Origin: a virus
DNA: 64,000 bases
Reading direction: 5' to 3' (one strand)
IMG/VR virus record: IMGVR_UViG_3300035698_012122
Location: 1 to 64,000 of that record
Part shown: positions 23,960-32,833 of the stretch, in pieces
Numbering within the stretch: the first letter of the stretch is position 1
How the letters are laid out: each line of letters begins with the position of its first letter
The notes under the pieces: model-generated
Databases searched by the model: none
Told to the model about the DNA's origin: nothing
Seen by the model: only the letters and a program-made list of their open reading frames with translations
Program-made: the position numbers and the translations under genes

Positions 23960-25906
23960 ATGGCAACAGTTACTTCAGATACAAGTATAATGGACATCTT
24001 AGGCGGTGGTGCTTCTTCTCAACATTTTGAGTTGATGGAAGAGAGTAATGACCTAGCACGAGAAGAACTAAAGAGACATGAAGCAGTAGCTAATGAAATG
24101 GCTTTGATGTCCACTAATGCTGGAAATTTTAAAGAGTCACTTCAATCCACATATATCCAAGCAACTACAAAATTACATGATGGGATAGTTAATCCACTTA
24201 AACAGATTCGTAGTGAAGCTACAGCATCATATAATACGCTTACTAGTTCTGTTCATGAAATGGGAATGGGTGTAACCGAAAAACTTTCAGATGTTAAGGA
24301 AGGTTTTAAAACTGGACTATCAAATGTTAAAGAAGGTTTTTCATCTAGCGTATTAGATTTAAAAACTGGTTTCACCGATGCGGTTACATCTACTAATGAA
24401 TTTTTAGATGGAATGTCTGTAAAGATGGAAGCATTTAGCAATCTACCAACAGAACAAAAACTATTACTAGCTGGTCAAACAATTGCAGATGGTGTTGTTT
24501 CATCCTTTAATGCATCATCAGAAATTCTAAGTGCTGGAATGGAATCATTAGGAACTGGTATTACAGCAGTTGGTGGTTTTGTTAAATCATCTGCTGGATA
24601 TTTAAAAGGCCTATTTCAAAAATCTGAAGAAGGTGAAGATGTTGGTGGAACTTCTGGTGCTGGTGCAGATAGTAAAAATTCAAAAGAAGATGATAGTACT
24701 TCTGGTGGTGGAATTGGTTCACTACTTGGAAAACTAATGCCTAAAGGTCTTTTAAAGATGTTTGGTAAAACTGGTAAGGTACTTGGAAAACTTGGTAGGT
24801 TTGCTGGAAAATTAGCTCTACCATTAGTTGCAATCATGAGTATATTTGATTTCGTAGGCGGTGTTCAAAATGCTTCAGAAATAATAGGTAAACCAGAAGA
24901 TCAATTATCAAATTTAGAAAAAGCTGGTGCTGGATTAGCTGGTGTTGTTTCAGGACTGACACTTGGTTTTGTAGACGCTAGTACTATTTATTCTGAAGGT
25001 GCTCAAATAATAGATTCTGTTAGCGGTTTTGCTTCAGACATATTTAATAGTTTACCATCAGGTGTTCAAGATGGATTAACAAAAGTATCAGATGTTTTAT
25101 TCAGTTCTGAAACTGGTATCTTCTCATCTATTGGTAGAATCTTTTCTGAAAACATTGATGCAATTGCAGATGGTGATTATGGAACATTATTATTAAATGT
25201 TTTAACTCTACCTTTACAAGCACTTTTTAGTAGTGATGGGATAATAGCAAATACATTTAATAGTGTTATGGAACTTCTACCTAATTCATTCAAAGATTCT
25301 ATTGGTGGTTTTGTAGATACTATAATGGGGTGGTTTGATAAAATTAAAACCATGGCATCAGATTTAATTCCAGATTCATTAAAGAGTTTAATAGATGGAA
25401 CGCTTACTTCTGATATTGGTAAAAAAGTATCTGGAACTTTAGGTAAAGGTGTTGATTCTGTAAAAGGTTTCTTTGGCTTTGGTGGAGATAAAGAAGAAGA
25501 AGTATCTGATACAAAAATAAAAGAACGTAAATCTATAAACGAATTTGCAGATAAAAAAGCAATTGATAAAGACACTACAAGTAGAAAAATAAAATCAGCT
25601 AGTTCTTCAGCAATAGTAGTTAGATCAAGTGAGCAATCTGGAAACCAAATAAGTGAGAAAAAAGCAAGGGCAAAAACAGTTACTAGAAATAGTAGGGTAA
25701 ATGCTAAAGCAAAAAATATTAAAGATTCCGATACTGCTACTAAGCGGTCTAAAGAACAGATGAATAAGAAACAGGATATTCAACCTGTTATTATACAATC
25801 ACCAGCACCAGCTCAAAAAAGCAGTGGTAGCGGTAAACAACTAAACACCAGTACAACTATTGGTGATACTGAATTAGCAGTTATGAACTCTAATATGATG
25901 GATTAA
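23960..25906 (+). CDS. Probable tail tape-measure protein
   Basis: A 648-residue protein, the longest between tube and hub genes, with the make-up of a tape measure: long helical parts, a hydrophobic segment (LALPLVAIMSIFDFVGG) in the middle, repeated amphipathic loops (LPSGVQDGLTKVSDVLF; LLPNSFKDSIGGFVDTIM), and a disordered basic tail. Residues about 105-138 show three 11-residue repeats (LSDVKEGFKTG, LSNVKEGFSSS, VLDLKTGFTDA). I start at 23960, six bases after AAGG, instead of the overlapping ATG at 23954. It sets tail length and may enter the host membrane. Confidence 0.7.
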   Translation: MATVTSDTSIMDILGGGASSQHFELMEESNDLAREELKRHEAVANEMALMSTNAGNFKESLQSTYIQATTKLHDGIVNPLKQIRSEATASYNTLTSSVHEMGMGVTEKLSDVKEGFKTGLSNVKEGFSSSVLDLKTGFTDAVTSTNEFLDGMSVKMEAFSNLPTEQKLLLAGQTIADGVVSSFNASSEILSAGMESLGTGITAVGGFVKSSAGYLKGLFQKSEEGEDVGGTSGAGADSKNSKEDDSTSGGGIGSLLGKLMPKGLLKMFGKTGKVLGKLGRFAGKLALPLVAIMSIFDFVGGVQNASEIIGKPEDQLSNLEKAGAGLAGVVSGLTLGFVDASTIYSEGAQIIDSVSGFASDIFNSLPSGVQDGLTKVSDVLFSSETGIFSSIGRIFSENIDAIADGDYGTLLLNVLTLPLQALFSSDGIIANTFNSVMELLPNSFKDSIGGFVDTIMGWFDKIKTMASDLIPDSLKSLIDGTLTSDIGKKVSGTLGKGVDSVKGFFGFGGDKEEEVSDTKIKERKSINEFADKKAIDKDTTSRKIKSASSSAIVVRSSEQSGNQISEKKARAKTVTRNSRVNAKAKNIKDSDTATKRSKEQMNKKQDIQPVIIQSPAPAQKSSGSGKQLNTSTTIGDTELAVMNSNMMD

Positions 25907-25908
25907 TT

Positions 25909-26664
25909 ATGGCCTTTAAAATAAATTCACAAGGTACAGCAGAATTACAAGCTAATGAACTTTATAAGTTTCTAATAGCTGGTTCTGGAATAGCAGTTGA
26001 AGGACAAATGCAAAATCAATTATCAATTGGTGGAGCAAATGGATTTACAGATGTTGCAAGTGTTTTATCCGAACTAGCAGATGTTGCTGGTGGAGTATCA
26101 AAAACTTTAGGTGCTGTTATTGGTCTAGCGAAGGCCGCGAAACAAGGTTTAAATGCAGTTAATCAAGCATCATCACGTTCTAAAATAACAGACTTTGAAT
26201 CTCGTTTAATATGGGAATCATCTGAAAAACCACAGTTCGTAATTGAATATACTTTTTATAATGAATCACAATCACAAGCTGAAAGTTCAAAGGGTGCTTT
26301 ATCTCAAGCACTAGCATTGCAAAGGGCGGTTCTACCATCAAAAGGTTTACCAGCAAAAGGAAGGCCCGGTGTTTTCTTTAAATCACCACTTGGATATAAA
26401 CCAAAAACTGGTGGTAACAAAGTAGCTCAAGGAACTTTAACACTTTCAATTGGTAGATGGTTTAGAGCTTCAGACTTAGTTGTTAAATCAACAAACTTTA
26501 CACCTTCAGTTCAAGTTATGGGTAACGGTCATCCAGTTCTAGTGAAAGGTTCAATTACTTTAGAACCATCAGAATTAATTACATACGAAACATTTAAAGG
26601 TTATTTTAGAAATGTAACTACAAATTCTGCTAACAGTGGGAATACAATTTTAGGAAGCTTATAA
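25909..26664 (+). CDS. Baseplate tail-tube cap-like protein
   Basis: A 251-residue protein. The first 110 residues are Ala/Gly rich with a helical stretch (VSKTLGAVIGLAKAAKQGL). The C-terminal part has a tube-like pattern (KVAQGTLTLSIGRWFRASDLVV, then VQVMGNGHPVLVKGSITLEP). Located between tape measure and gp53-like wedge, it may be the gp48/gp54 counterpart. The start overlaps nothing but follows the tape measure stop by two bases; the next ATG overlaps its stop (TAATGG). Confidence 0.55.
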   Translation: MAFKINSQGTAELQANELYKFLIAGSGIAVEGQMQNQLSIGGANGFTDVASVLSELADVAGGVSKTLGAVIGLAKAAKQGLNAVNQASSRSKITDFESRLIWESSEKPQFVIEYTFYNESQSQAESSKGALSQALALQRAVLPSKGLPAKGRPGVFFKSPLGYKPKTGGNKVAQGTLTLSIGRWFRASDLVVKSTNFTPSVQVMGNGHPVLVKGSITLEPSELITYETFKGYFRNVTTNSANSGNTILGSL

Positions 26665-27023
26665 TGGCAAACGATAAAGAATTTTTTATTAATACAGATA
26701 TAAAAACAGAGAAAAGATATGATCTAGCAAAGTTCTTAGAACAAGGTGCAGATAGTTTTGACCCTTTAACATCTTCTCTATTAGATAGGGTGGATAAATT
26801 AGAGCTAGGTGGTTACTACACTGTTCAAGGTGAAGATGGGATGCCATGGCTACTATCTGAAAGGCTTTATGGAGATAACCAATACTGGTGGATTATTATG
26901 CTCTATAACGGTTTTGCTGGTATAGAAGACATAACAAACGGTGAAAATATAAAGTACCCATCTATAAATGCAATCCAAGATGAATACTTCACGTTAAAAA
27001 CTCGTGAAAGGACAAGCGAATAA
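26664..27023 (+). CDS. Baseplate wedge protein, gp53-like (LysM-like)
   Basis: The 119-residue protein carries the gp53 pattern: YTVQGEDGMPWLLSERLYGD, then QYWWIIMLYNGF, GIEDITNGE and YPS near the end. This resembles a LysM fold (a slot for the first strand, WLLSERLYG, NQYWW, and a G-x-x-x-x-x-P close). In T4, gp53 clamps neighbouring wedges when the baseplate assembles. Overlaps both neighbours by one base, indicating a tight operon. Confidence 0.78.
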   Translation: MANDKEFFINTDIKTEKRYDLAKFLEQGADSFDPLTSSLLDRVDKLELGGYYTVQGEDGMPWLLSERLYGDNQYWWIIMLYNGFAGIEDITNGENIKYPSINAIQDEYFTLKTRERTSE

Positions 27024-28174
27024 TGTTGTTCGGTAAAGAAGGTCAATATGTATGTTCTATAAATATTGAAGGCATTGATGCTGAATTTATGGAACATGAT
27101 GACTTAGAAATTCTAAAGATAGTTGAAGAAGCTGGAAATGTTTTACCAACTTTTGCATTGTCATTTACAACTTACTTAGAAGATGTAATGTCAAAAATGA
27201 ATGATGGTGCAATAATTAAAGTATCAATGGGTGTTGATATTGAAAACATGGAAGACTATGAACTATCAGTATCTAAATTTAGTTCTGAAGTAGTTGGCAA
27301 TACAAATGTTAAAATTTCATGTATCGGTTTTGCATCAAAAATAAATTTCATTACAGACCAACCATTACAAATAACTGCTGAAAAATCTGGTATTGAAGTA
27401 GCTATTGAAACAGCATCTAAGAATTTCAAAGTAGATTCCAACATCACAAAATCTAAAGATAAAATGAAATGGATTCAATACTCAGTAACAGATAAGAAGT
27501 TTGTATCAGATTGCTTACTTCACAGTGAGATTACAGATTCATTTATTGCTTCAGCTATTACAGCTAGTGGTAAATATATTATTAGGGATGTTAAGAAGTA
27601 TGTTAAATCTTTGAAAGGTTCTTATGATTGGAAGTTTACAAAAGACAATGATGGAAAACCAAATAGTATTATAATTGAAGGTGGATTAAATATTAGTTCA
27701 CGTTCTGGTTTTATAAACAATTGGACTGGATATAAAAAGATAGCTAATGGAATTAATATAAAGAAAAAAGAAACTACTGATGTGTTTACTGAAGATACGG
27801 AAGTTTTACTTTCATTAGCTTCAGAATTAGATAAGGCCAAAACAATTACAGATAGATTCTCTGGTACTAGGATTTTATCAGATAATGTTCATGAAACTTA
27901 TTGGGAATGTTATGAAAAGAATCTAAAGGGATTGGCCTCTTTATCTAGGATGGGAATACCAGTTAGCTTCTCAAATGAGTTTAGAAGTGTAGAACCACTG
28001 CAAATTGCAATGTATTCACAACCATCTACAAATAATGAAGATGAAGCTAGTGAATATGTAACAGGTCTGTATATAATATCTAACGTAACAAAAACAATAC
28101 AAGCTAATATGTTCAACATTACTTGCATCTTAAATAGAGAAGCTTTAAATGTTGTAGACAATGAAGGGGTATAA
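27023..28174 (+). CDS. Baseplate hub protein, gp27/gpD-like
   Basis: A 383-residue protein with the layout of tail hub proteins: an N-terminal barrel with EILKIVEEAGNVLPTFALSF, a second barrel region (VKISCIGFASKINFITDQP), a middle KFVSDCLLHSEITDSFIAS, and a C-terminal half with GTRILSDNVHETYWEC and a late strand LYIISNVTKTI. It would form the trimer that carries the spike at 29735. The family is inferred from fold pattern and operon position; no single diagnostic motif. Confidence 0.65.
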   Translation: MLFGKEGQYVCSINIEGIDAEFMEHDDLEILKIVEEAGNVLPTFALSFTTYLEDVMSKMNDGAIIKVSMGVDIENMEDYELSVSKFSSEVVGNTNVKISCIGFASKINFITDQPLQITAEKSGIEVAIETASKNFKVDSNITKSKDKMKWIQYSVTDKKFVSDCLLHSEITDSFIASAITASGKYIIRDVKKYVKSLKGSYDWKFTKDNDGKPNSIIIEGGLNISSRSGFINNWTGYKKIANGINIKKKETTDVFTEDTEVLLSLASELDKAKTITDRFSGTRILSDNVHETYWECYEKNLKGLASLSRMGIPVSFSNEFRSVEPLQIAMYSQPSTNNEDEASEYVTGLYIISNVTKTIQANMFNITCILNREALNVVDNEGV

Positions 28175-28175
28175 A

Positions 28176-28646
28176 TTGAAATCAATTAACGAAGCAATGA
28201 AGGAATTTGAAACTAAAGATAAAGATATTAGTATTTTTGAAGCTAAAGAATTTGATTATGATAAGTTCCAAAAGACTTTAGAAAAACTACAAGGCAACGC
28301 TAAAAAAGCTGAAGAAAACTATACAGATTATTCTTCAGGTGAACAAAGTAAAATACAGGATGCACATTGGGCCAACCAAGACCTAATGCTTAAATTCAAA
28401 GACAAACTAGGCAAACAAGCTAGAAAACGTAATGATGCTGGTGAAGATCAAAAAGAAATAATGTCAGATTTAAATTCCAAATTTGCAGACTATGTTAAGA
28501 AGATTGGTTTTGCAGATTCTAAAAAAGCATATCATGATGCTGATGTTGTATGGAAGAAATTTCTAACAGCTATGGAAAATGCTAGAAAAGAATTACGTGA
28601 CCATGAAGGTACAAAGCCAATGAAAATAAGCGGTTTCGGAAACTAA
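28176..28646 (+). CDS. Putative capsid-targeted internal protein 5 (TTG start)
   Basis: I start at the TTG at 28176, which lies one base after the hub stop and has AAGGGGT six bases upstream. This gives MKSINEAMKEFETKD, and 24 bases of the coding sequence are identical with the gene at 30871, supporting the choice over an ATG 15 bases earlier. Cleavage-type sites are INE|A (residues 4-7) and IFE|A near residue 22. The rest is a charged helical domain (YDKFQKTLEKLQGNAKKAEE) of 130 residues with no known family. Confidence 0.65.
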   Translation: MKSINEAMKEFETKDKDISIFEAKEFDYDKFQKTLEKLQGNAKKAEENYTDYSSGEQSKIQDAHWANQDLMLKFKDKLGKQARKRNDAGEDQKEIMSDLNSKFADYVKKIGFADSKKAYHDADVVWKKFLTAMENARKELRDHEGTKPMKISGFGN

Positions 28647-28655
28647 AGGAGATAT

Positions 28656-29261
28656 ATGAAAACTTTAACAGAACAATTAAAATTAGAACTAGGTGAAGAA
28701 AAAAGCATCAAAAACAACGGATATAAATACAGTCCGATAAAGTTAAAGGATGCACTTAAAAAACCAAACTCTAAAGATTTAGGTGCAGAAGCATCTAAGC
28801 ATGATGAAAAAGATATTGAGGTTTATTGGATTGAAGATGAATCACTATTAGATAATGTAAAAAACAAAGGTAATCTTCTTTGGATTATAAAAAGTAAAAA
28901 AAGTGAAGGTTCTTTAAACAGTCTAGGTGCTTTACCTAAAAAAGGTGTTGAAAAGAAACCTGTAGTTGAAGCAATGAAAAAAATAACTGACAAGATGACT
29001 GATGCTATGAAAGACGATAGCAGTATAAGCACCTTAACAGTTTTATTTCTACGAGCTGTTGTTAATAATAAATTCCCTTTAAAGTTTGATATGGATAAAG
29101 GCAATGGAGAAATTACATTTGATTTTGGTGTAGTTCCGTTTTCAATCGGAAACGAAAATGTAAACTTTGAAATTGGTAAGGGTAAGGTTTCTGCAAAAGG
29201 TAATGATGATGCTTTTGCTGTAGTTAAACACCTATTAGAAATTGATAAACTAGCACAATGA
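28656..29261 (+). CDS. Putative capsid-targeted internal protein 6
   Basis: A 201-residue protein starting MKTLTEQLKLELGEE, a looser form of the shared leader. The middle has KDIEVYWIEDESLLDNV and a Lys-rich linker; the C-terminal 80 residues are a small alpha/beta domain (PLKFDMDKGNGEITFDFG). No family recognised. A strong AAGGAGA precedes the ATG. It sits between two members of the leader family, which supports membership. Confidence 0.55.
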   Translation: MKTLTEQLKLELGEEKSIKNNGYKYSPIKLKDALKKPNSKDLGAEASKHDEKDIEVYWIEDESLLDNVKNKGNLLWIIKSKKSEGSLNSLGALPKKGVEKKPVVEAMKKITDKMTDAMKDDSSISTLTVLFLRAVVNNKFPLKFDMDKGNGEITFDFGVVPFSIGNENVNFEIGKGKVSAKGNDDAFAVVKHLLEIDKLAQ

Positions 29262-29277
29262 CCATAAAGGATAAATT

Positions 29278-29727
29278 ATGAAAAACATTTCTGAAGCAAT
29301 GAAAGAATTTAAAACTAATGAAAAACCAGTAAACGAAAAACGTAAAAAGATGAAACAAAAAGAAATGATCGAAGAGTTAAATAGTTACGGTGGTAGTAAT
29401 AAGAACATCTTTGTTTTTGACCCTGATTCGGGTAAGTCATTTAGCATTTCTCACATAACAGAAAATGGCCCTAAAACTCTTCAGATGAATGTTGATTCGG
29501 CATGGTGGGATAAAAACGAATCAGTTGATGAAGCCAAAACAATAAATCCATTATCACAACTAGATAAAGGTTCTAGTACAGTTCTTTTTGATCTTCTAAA
29601 ACTTAATGGAATAGAAGACGTAACAGAACTAGGTAAAAATGCAAAAGCTAAGAAGAAACTTTTAGATGATTTAGATTTTGCTAAAGGTGTGCTTGAAAAG
29701 GTTATTAAAGAAGTACACTCACTATAG
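29278..29727 (+). CDS. Putative capsid-targeted internal protein 7
   Basis: Begins MKNISEAMKEFKTNEKP, closely like the leaders at 28176 and 30871, with ISE|A (residues 4-7) as a candidate cleavage site. A short domain follows (NIFVFDPDSGKSFSISHI), then a C-terminal half with LFDLLKLNGIEDVTELG, which resembles a helical bundle. The upstream spacer CCATAAAGGATAAATT is close to that of 30871 (CCATAAGGGGTAAAT), so leader and ribosome site seem to have been copied together. Confidence 0.6.
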   Translation: MKNISEAMKEFKTNEKPVNEKRKKMKQKEMIEELNSYGGSNKNIFVFDPDSGKSFSISHITENGPKTLQMNVDSAWWDKNESVDEAKTINPLSQLDKGSSTVLFDLLKLNGIEDVTELGKNAKAKKKLLDDLDFAKGVLEKVIKEVHSL

Positions 29728-29734
29728 GAATTAA

Positions 29735-30508
29735 ATGTTACTAAAATTTGCAGATCATTTAAAACCATCTAAATCATTGAAAAGATTTCATAAAGGAATC
29801 GTAGTAGATAATGAAGACCCTGATAAATTGGGAAGAGTTAAATGTACTGTTAGCAGAATGTTTATAGGTGATAAAGCAAATTTACCATGGGTTTTTCCAA
29901 AGAATGATTCACCAGTAAAATTTGATGTTCCTAAATTAGGTGCAGAACTAATTATCATATTCCCTTTTGAAAATATTTATGCACCATTTCATGATGGTTA
30001 TTGGCATACACTGGACAATCACAATGATTACTTTGATGATGATTATCCTAATACTTCTGGTTTTTTCAAAGAGAATCTAAAAGGTAAATTTAACGATAAA
30101 TCCAAAGCTGGTGAAGTAGAACATAGTTCTGGAACTAAAGCAGAACTAGCAGATGATGGAAGCGTAACAGTGGCCATTGCAAAAGATTTAGAGTTAACTA
30201 TTGAAGGCAAATATGCCGTTAATGCTAAAGGTGATATGACCTTTGCAACAGATGCTAAAATAAGTTTTGCTGGTGCTGGTGGATTGGATTACACAACAGA
30301 TGGTAATGCAGTTTTTAAAGGTACTGGTGGAACTGATGTAGGTGATGCATCAAGTGCTACAAACGTAAAAGGTTCTGTAGTTAATTTAGCTGGTGGTGGT
30401 TCGGCAATCGCACTTCTTGGTTCACAATGTATAGGGTCAGGAAATCATGGAGCACCTGTTGTAAGTAATATTGTAGAAGGAAGTAGTAAGGTGTTTGCAC
30501 CAAAGTAG
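29735..30508 (+). CDS. Baseplate spike protein, gp5/gpV-like, without lysozyme domain
   Basis: Residues about 18-110 form an OB-type domain: HKGIVVDNEDPDKLGRVKC, LPWVFPKND, PKLGAELIIIFP. This is the normal start of gp5 and gpV spikes. It is followed by a beta-helix-like stretch of short repeats (VTVAIAKDLELTIEGKY, YAVNAKGDMTFATDAK, GNAVFKGTGG) and ends with GAPVVSNIVEGSSKVFAPK. At 257 residues there is no room for the lysozyme domain of T4 gp5. It would sit below the hub and pierce the outer membrane. Confidence 0.82.
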   Translation: MLLKFADHLKPSKSLKRFHKGIVVDNEDPDKLGRVKCTVSRMFIGDKANLPWVFPKNDSPVKFDVPKLGAELIIIFPFENIYAPFHDGYWHTLDNHNDYFDDDYPNTSGFFKENLKGKFNDKSKAGEVEHSSGTKAELADDGSVTVAIAKDLELTIEGKYAVNAKGDMTFATDAKISFAGAGGLDYTTDGNAVFKGTGGTDVGDASSATNVKGSVVNLAGGGSAIALLGSQCIGSGNHGAPVVSNIVEGSSKVFAPK

Positions 30509-30513
30509 GATAG

Positions 30514-30855
30514 ATGAATTTATGTGAATCAATTAACTATGCAATAAACGAAGGTGTAAAAGACTTCATAAAAGAGAAGTTTAAAATCAAAGACGATGCC
30601 TTTGAAAAAACAGAACCAGATCATTGTGTTAAATCAATTGCTAAAACTAAAGATGGTTGGGTAGGATTTAGTCATAGAGCATACCATGAATTTAAAGTTG
30701 GTGATAAATTGTTCGATGCTAAATGGGATGATGATGGAAACCTAACTGAAGAAGAAGTTGAGAAACTAAAATTTGTAGAACGTGGTGCTAAAAAATGTAA
30801 AAATCAAGAAGACTGTAAACAAGCATCTGCAAATTTTGCACAATATGTATCATAA
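30514..30855 (+). CDS. Putative capsid-targeted protein 8 with WxGxSHRA domain
   Basis: The N-terminus MNLCESINYAINEGVK contains INE|G (residues 11-14) as a candidate protease site. The rest holds GWVGFSHRAYHEFKVGDKL and ends CKQASANFAQYVS. I recall small uncharacterised phage proteins with a GWSHRA...F..GD pattern and a FAxxVS end, so this is probably a known but unassigned family carrying an added leader. The gene starts six bases after the spike gene stop. Confidence 0.6.
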   Translation: MNLCESINYAINEGVKDFIKEKFKIKDDAFEKTEPDHCVKSIAKTKDGWVGFSHRAYHEFKVGDKLFDAKWDDDGNLTEEEVEKLKFVERGAKKCKNQEDCKQASANFAQYVS

Positions 30856-30870
30856 CCATAAGGGGTAAAT

Positions 30871-31287
30871 ATGAAATCAATTAACGAAGCAATGAAAGAT
30901 TTTAAACTAAATGAGAAAAAAGAAAAGGTATCAGAAGCTAAATCAACTTTCACATTAGACAGTATGCCAGATGAAAAAGAAGCTATGAAAATTCTTAAAG
31001 ATGGTGGAATTAGTTTTTCTAATAAAAAGAACAAGTTCACATTTGACGATAAAGATTACGATAAAGCAGTTAAGATGCTTAATGCTAAAGAAATTGAAGG
31101 CATTGATGAGAAAAAAGCTGATGAAGCAACAATGTTTCCATCTGAAAAGAAATTCTATAGTGGAATAGAAACAGTTTATAAAATACTTAATTCAGCTAAA
31201 GACAAAACAGCTTCTAAAGAACTTGTTTCTGAATTGGCTAAATTAGAAAATAAAATGCTTAAATTTTTAAGAGCTGAAGATATATAG
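30871..31287 (+). CDS. Putative capsid-targeted internal protein 9
   Basis: Leader MKSINEAMKDFKLNE with INE|A at residues 4-7 and a second candidate, VSE|A, near residue 22. Its first bases are identical over about 24 positions with the gene at 28176. The cargo part shows KEAMKILKDGGISFSNKKNKF and a helical C-terminus (ETVYKILNSAKDKTASKELV); it differs from the other cargo domains. AAGGGGT lies seven bases before the ATG. Confidence 0.62.
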   Translation: MKSINEAMKDFKLNEKKEKVSEAKSTFTLDSMPDEKEAMKILKDGGISFSNKKNKFTFDDKDYDKAVKMLNAKEIEGIDEKKADEATMFPSEKKFYSGIETVYKILNSAKDKTASKELVSELAKLENKMLKFLRAEDI

Positions 31288-31297
31288 GAATTTTTGA

Positions 31298-32833
31298 ATG
31301 AGCTTAGATTTTACAGATTCACAGATAAAAACAATGTCATTGGATGTTTTAGAACTTCCAAAGATTATTGATTTCCCATTAGACCCTCAAACAGGTGATG
31401 GTGGAACTGGATTAATTCAGCAACAAGAAGCTGTAATAACTGCTAAGAACGCTTTACTTGTAACAGACCAACAGAACAAAGTATTCACAGATCATTGGAC
31501 ATTGGTATCTAATGAGTACCACCTAGAGCTTGAAAAACTATCATTACTTAATAGAACAACTTACCTAGATTCTGATTTAGTTTTAGGTGCACAATCTTTT
31601 CCACCTCATTATACTATAGACCATCCTGAATTAGTTCCAATTGTTATTCCATCATTAAATGGTAATCCAGTTGTTGCTTCTTCATTTCCTGAAAACCATG
31701 AAGATAAATTAGATAGTTTAAATAGTTTAATCGACACTTATTTAAATGGTAAGTCTGGTTCTTCAGATGATGAACTAACAGAATCATGGGTAGAGAGTGT
31801 AGCAGTTGGTGTTCAAAGTGGAACTAATTTTACAAATGGTGAATTAGTCTTCATGACTCAAGGTTCTAACATAATGTTAGCTGAAGTAGTTGCACAAGGT
31901 GGTTACTGTACTGGTGAAACACCACCTTTATCAGGTGTAGATGAAGCAACTTGTTTATTAAATACTGGTACATGGACGCATACAATTACTTTAACTGCTT
32001 TATCAACACCATTAGCTTTTAGTTCGGGTGCTGATATAACAAATTCAATGACAGCTTTTTCAAATGCAGAACGTGGAAGGCAAGTTGGTCAAACAGCACA
32101 GAGATTAGCCTTAATGGAATTTTTTGAAACAGAAATAAATGCTTCATTTGTAGATATTCAATCTTTCACTCAAGACATCGTAGATAATTTAATTTTAAAT
32201 GATGACACCAATGCAACTAGAAAAGCAGATAATCAAATTTATATAGATGCTTCCATTGTAAAAATTGATGAAATAGATTTATGGGAATTAGAAACCATTA
32301 CTGCAATAGATGGTAGATATACAGATGATAAATTACCTCAACTACAAGCGTCAATAGCTTTAATATCCCCACTTAATACAGACCGAATAGCTCAAATAAT
32401 TACAATGCTTGGAAGTGTAACTGATAACGGTGGTGCTGATGTTGTTGGTGATGGTGTTTATTTTGATAACTGGAAGTTCGTAGTTATCCGTATAGCGAAG
32501 TCTGGTGGAACATTGTACGGTTGGTATGGGATGGAATTAGCAGTGGCCCATTTCGATATTAAAATAGCTAACGCTAATTCCCAACTAGAAGAGTATGAGA
32601 ATATAATAGATGTTAAAAAGCTAACTGAAGATGTTGAATTAGGGGAAAATGAAGTTACCCTTGAAAATGTAACAGATTTAAGCGAAACTGAAGATATAAA
32701 AGTTTTTGATAATGAAACCACTGTTTTCAATACGACTATTCAATCAATCAATGGCAACATTGTCACATTAGATCAAAGCCTACCATTTGAATTATTAACA
32801 GGGAATTTAGCCCGATTGGTAAAGGTAAAATAA
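31298..32833 (+). CDS. Baseplate-region structural protein, unknown, 511 aa
   Basis: I do not recognise it. It has a helical N-terminal region (AVITAKNALLVTDQQNKVF), a middle with two closely spaced cysteines in GGYCTGETPPLSGVDEATC, which look like a small disulfide or metal loop, a helical bundle, and a beta C-terminal domain (NEVTLENVTDLSETEDIKV, then IQSINGNIVTLDQSLPF) that reads like a small barrel. It lies between hub and wedge genes and its stop abuts the gp25-like start, so it is probably a baseplate or inner tail component. Confidence 0.6.
   Translation: MSLDFTDSQIKTMSLDVLELPKIIDFPLDPQTGDGGTGLIQQQEAVITAKNALLVTDQQNKVFTDHWTLVSNEYHLELEKLSLLNRTTYLDSDLVLGAQSFPPHYTIDHPELVPIVIPSLNGNPVVASSFPENHEDKLDSLNSLIDTYLNGKSGSSDDELTESWVESVAVGVQSGTNFTNGELVFMTQGSNIMLAEVVAQGGYCTGETPPLSGVDEATCLLNTGTWTHTITLTALSTPLAFSSGADITNSMTAFSNAERGRQVGQTAQRLALMEFFETEINASFVDIQSFTQDIVDNLILNDDTNATRKADNQIYIDASIVKIDEIDLWELETITAIDGRYTDDKLPQLQASIALISPLNTDRIAQIITMLGSVTDNGGADVVGDGVYFDNWKFVVIRIAKSGGTLYGWYGMELAVAHFDIKIANANSQLEEYENIIDVKKLTEDVELGENEVTLENVTDLSETEDIKVFDNETTVFNTTIQSINGNIVTLDQSLPFELLTGNLARLVKVK

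Noticed and set aside
23063-25906. Programmed frameshift before the tape measure, as in lambda G/GT
   Set aside because: The gene before the tape measure is gp26-like, ends with its own stop and ribosome site follows; no slippery heptamer was convincing.
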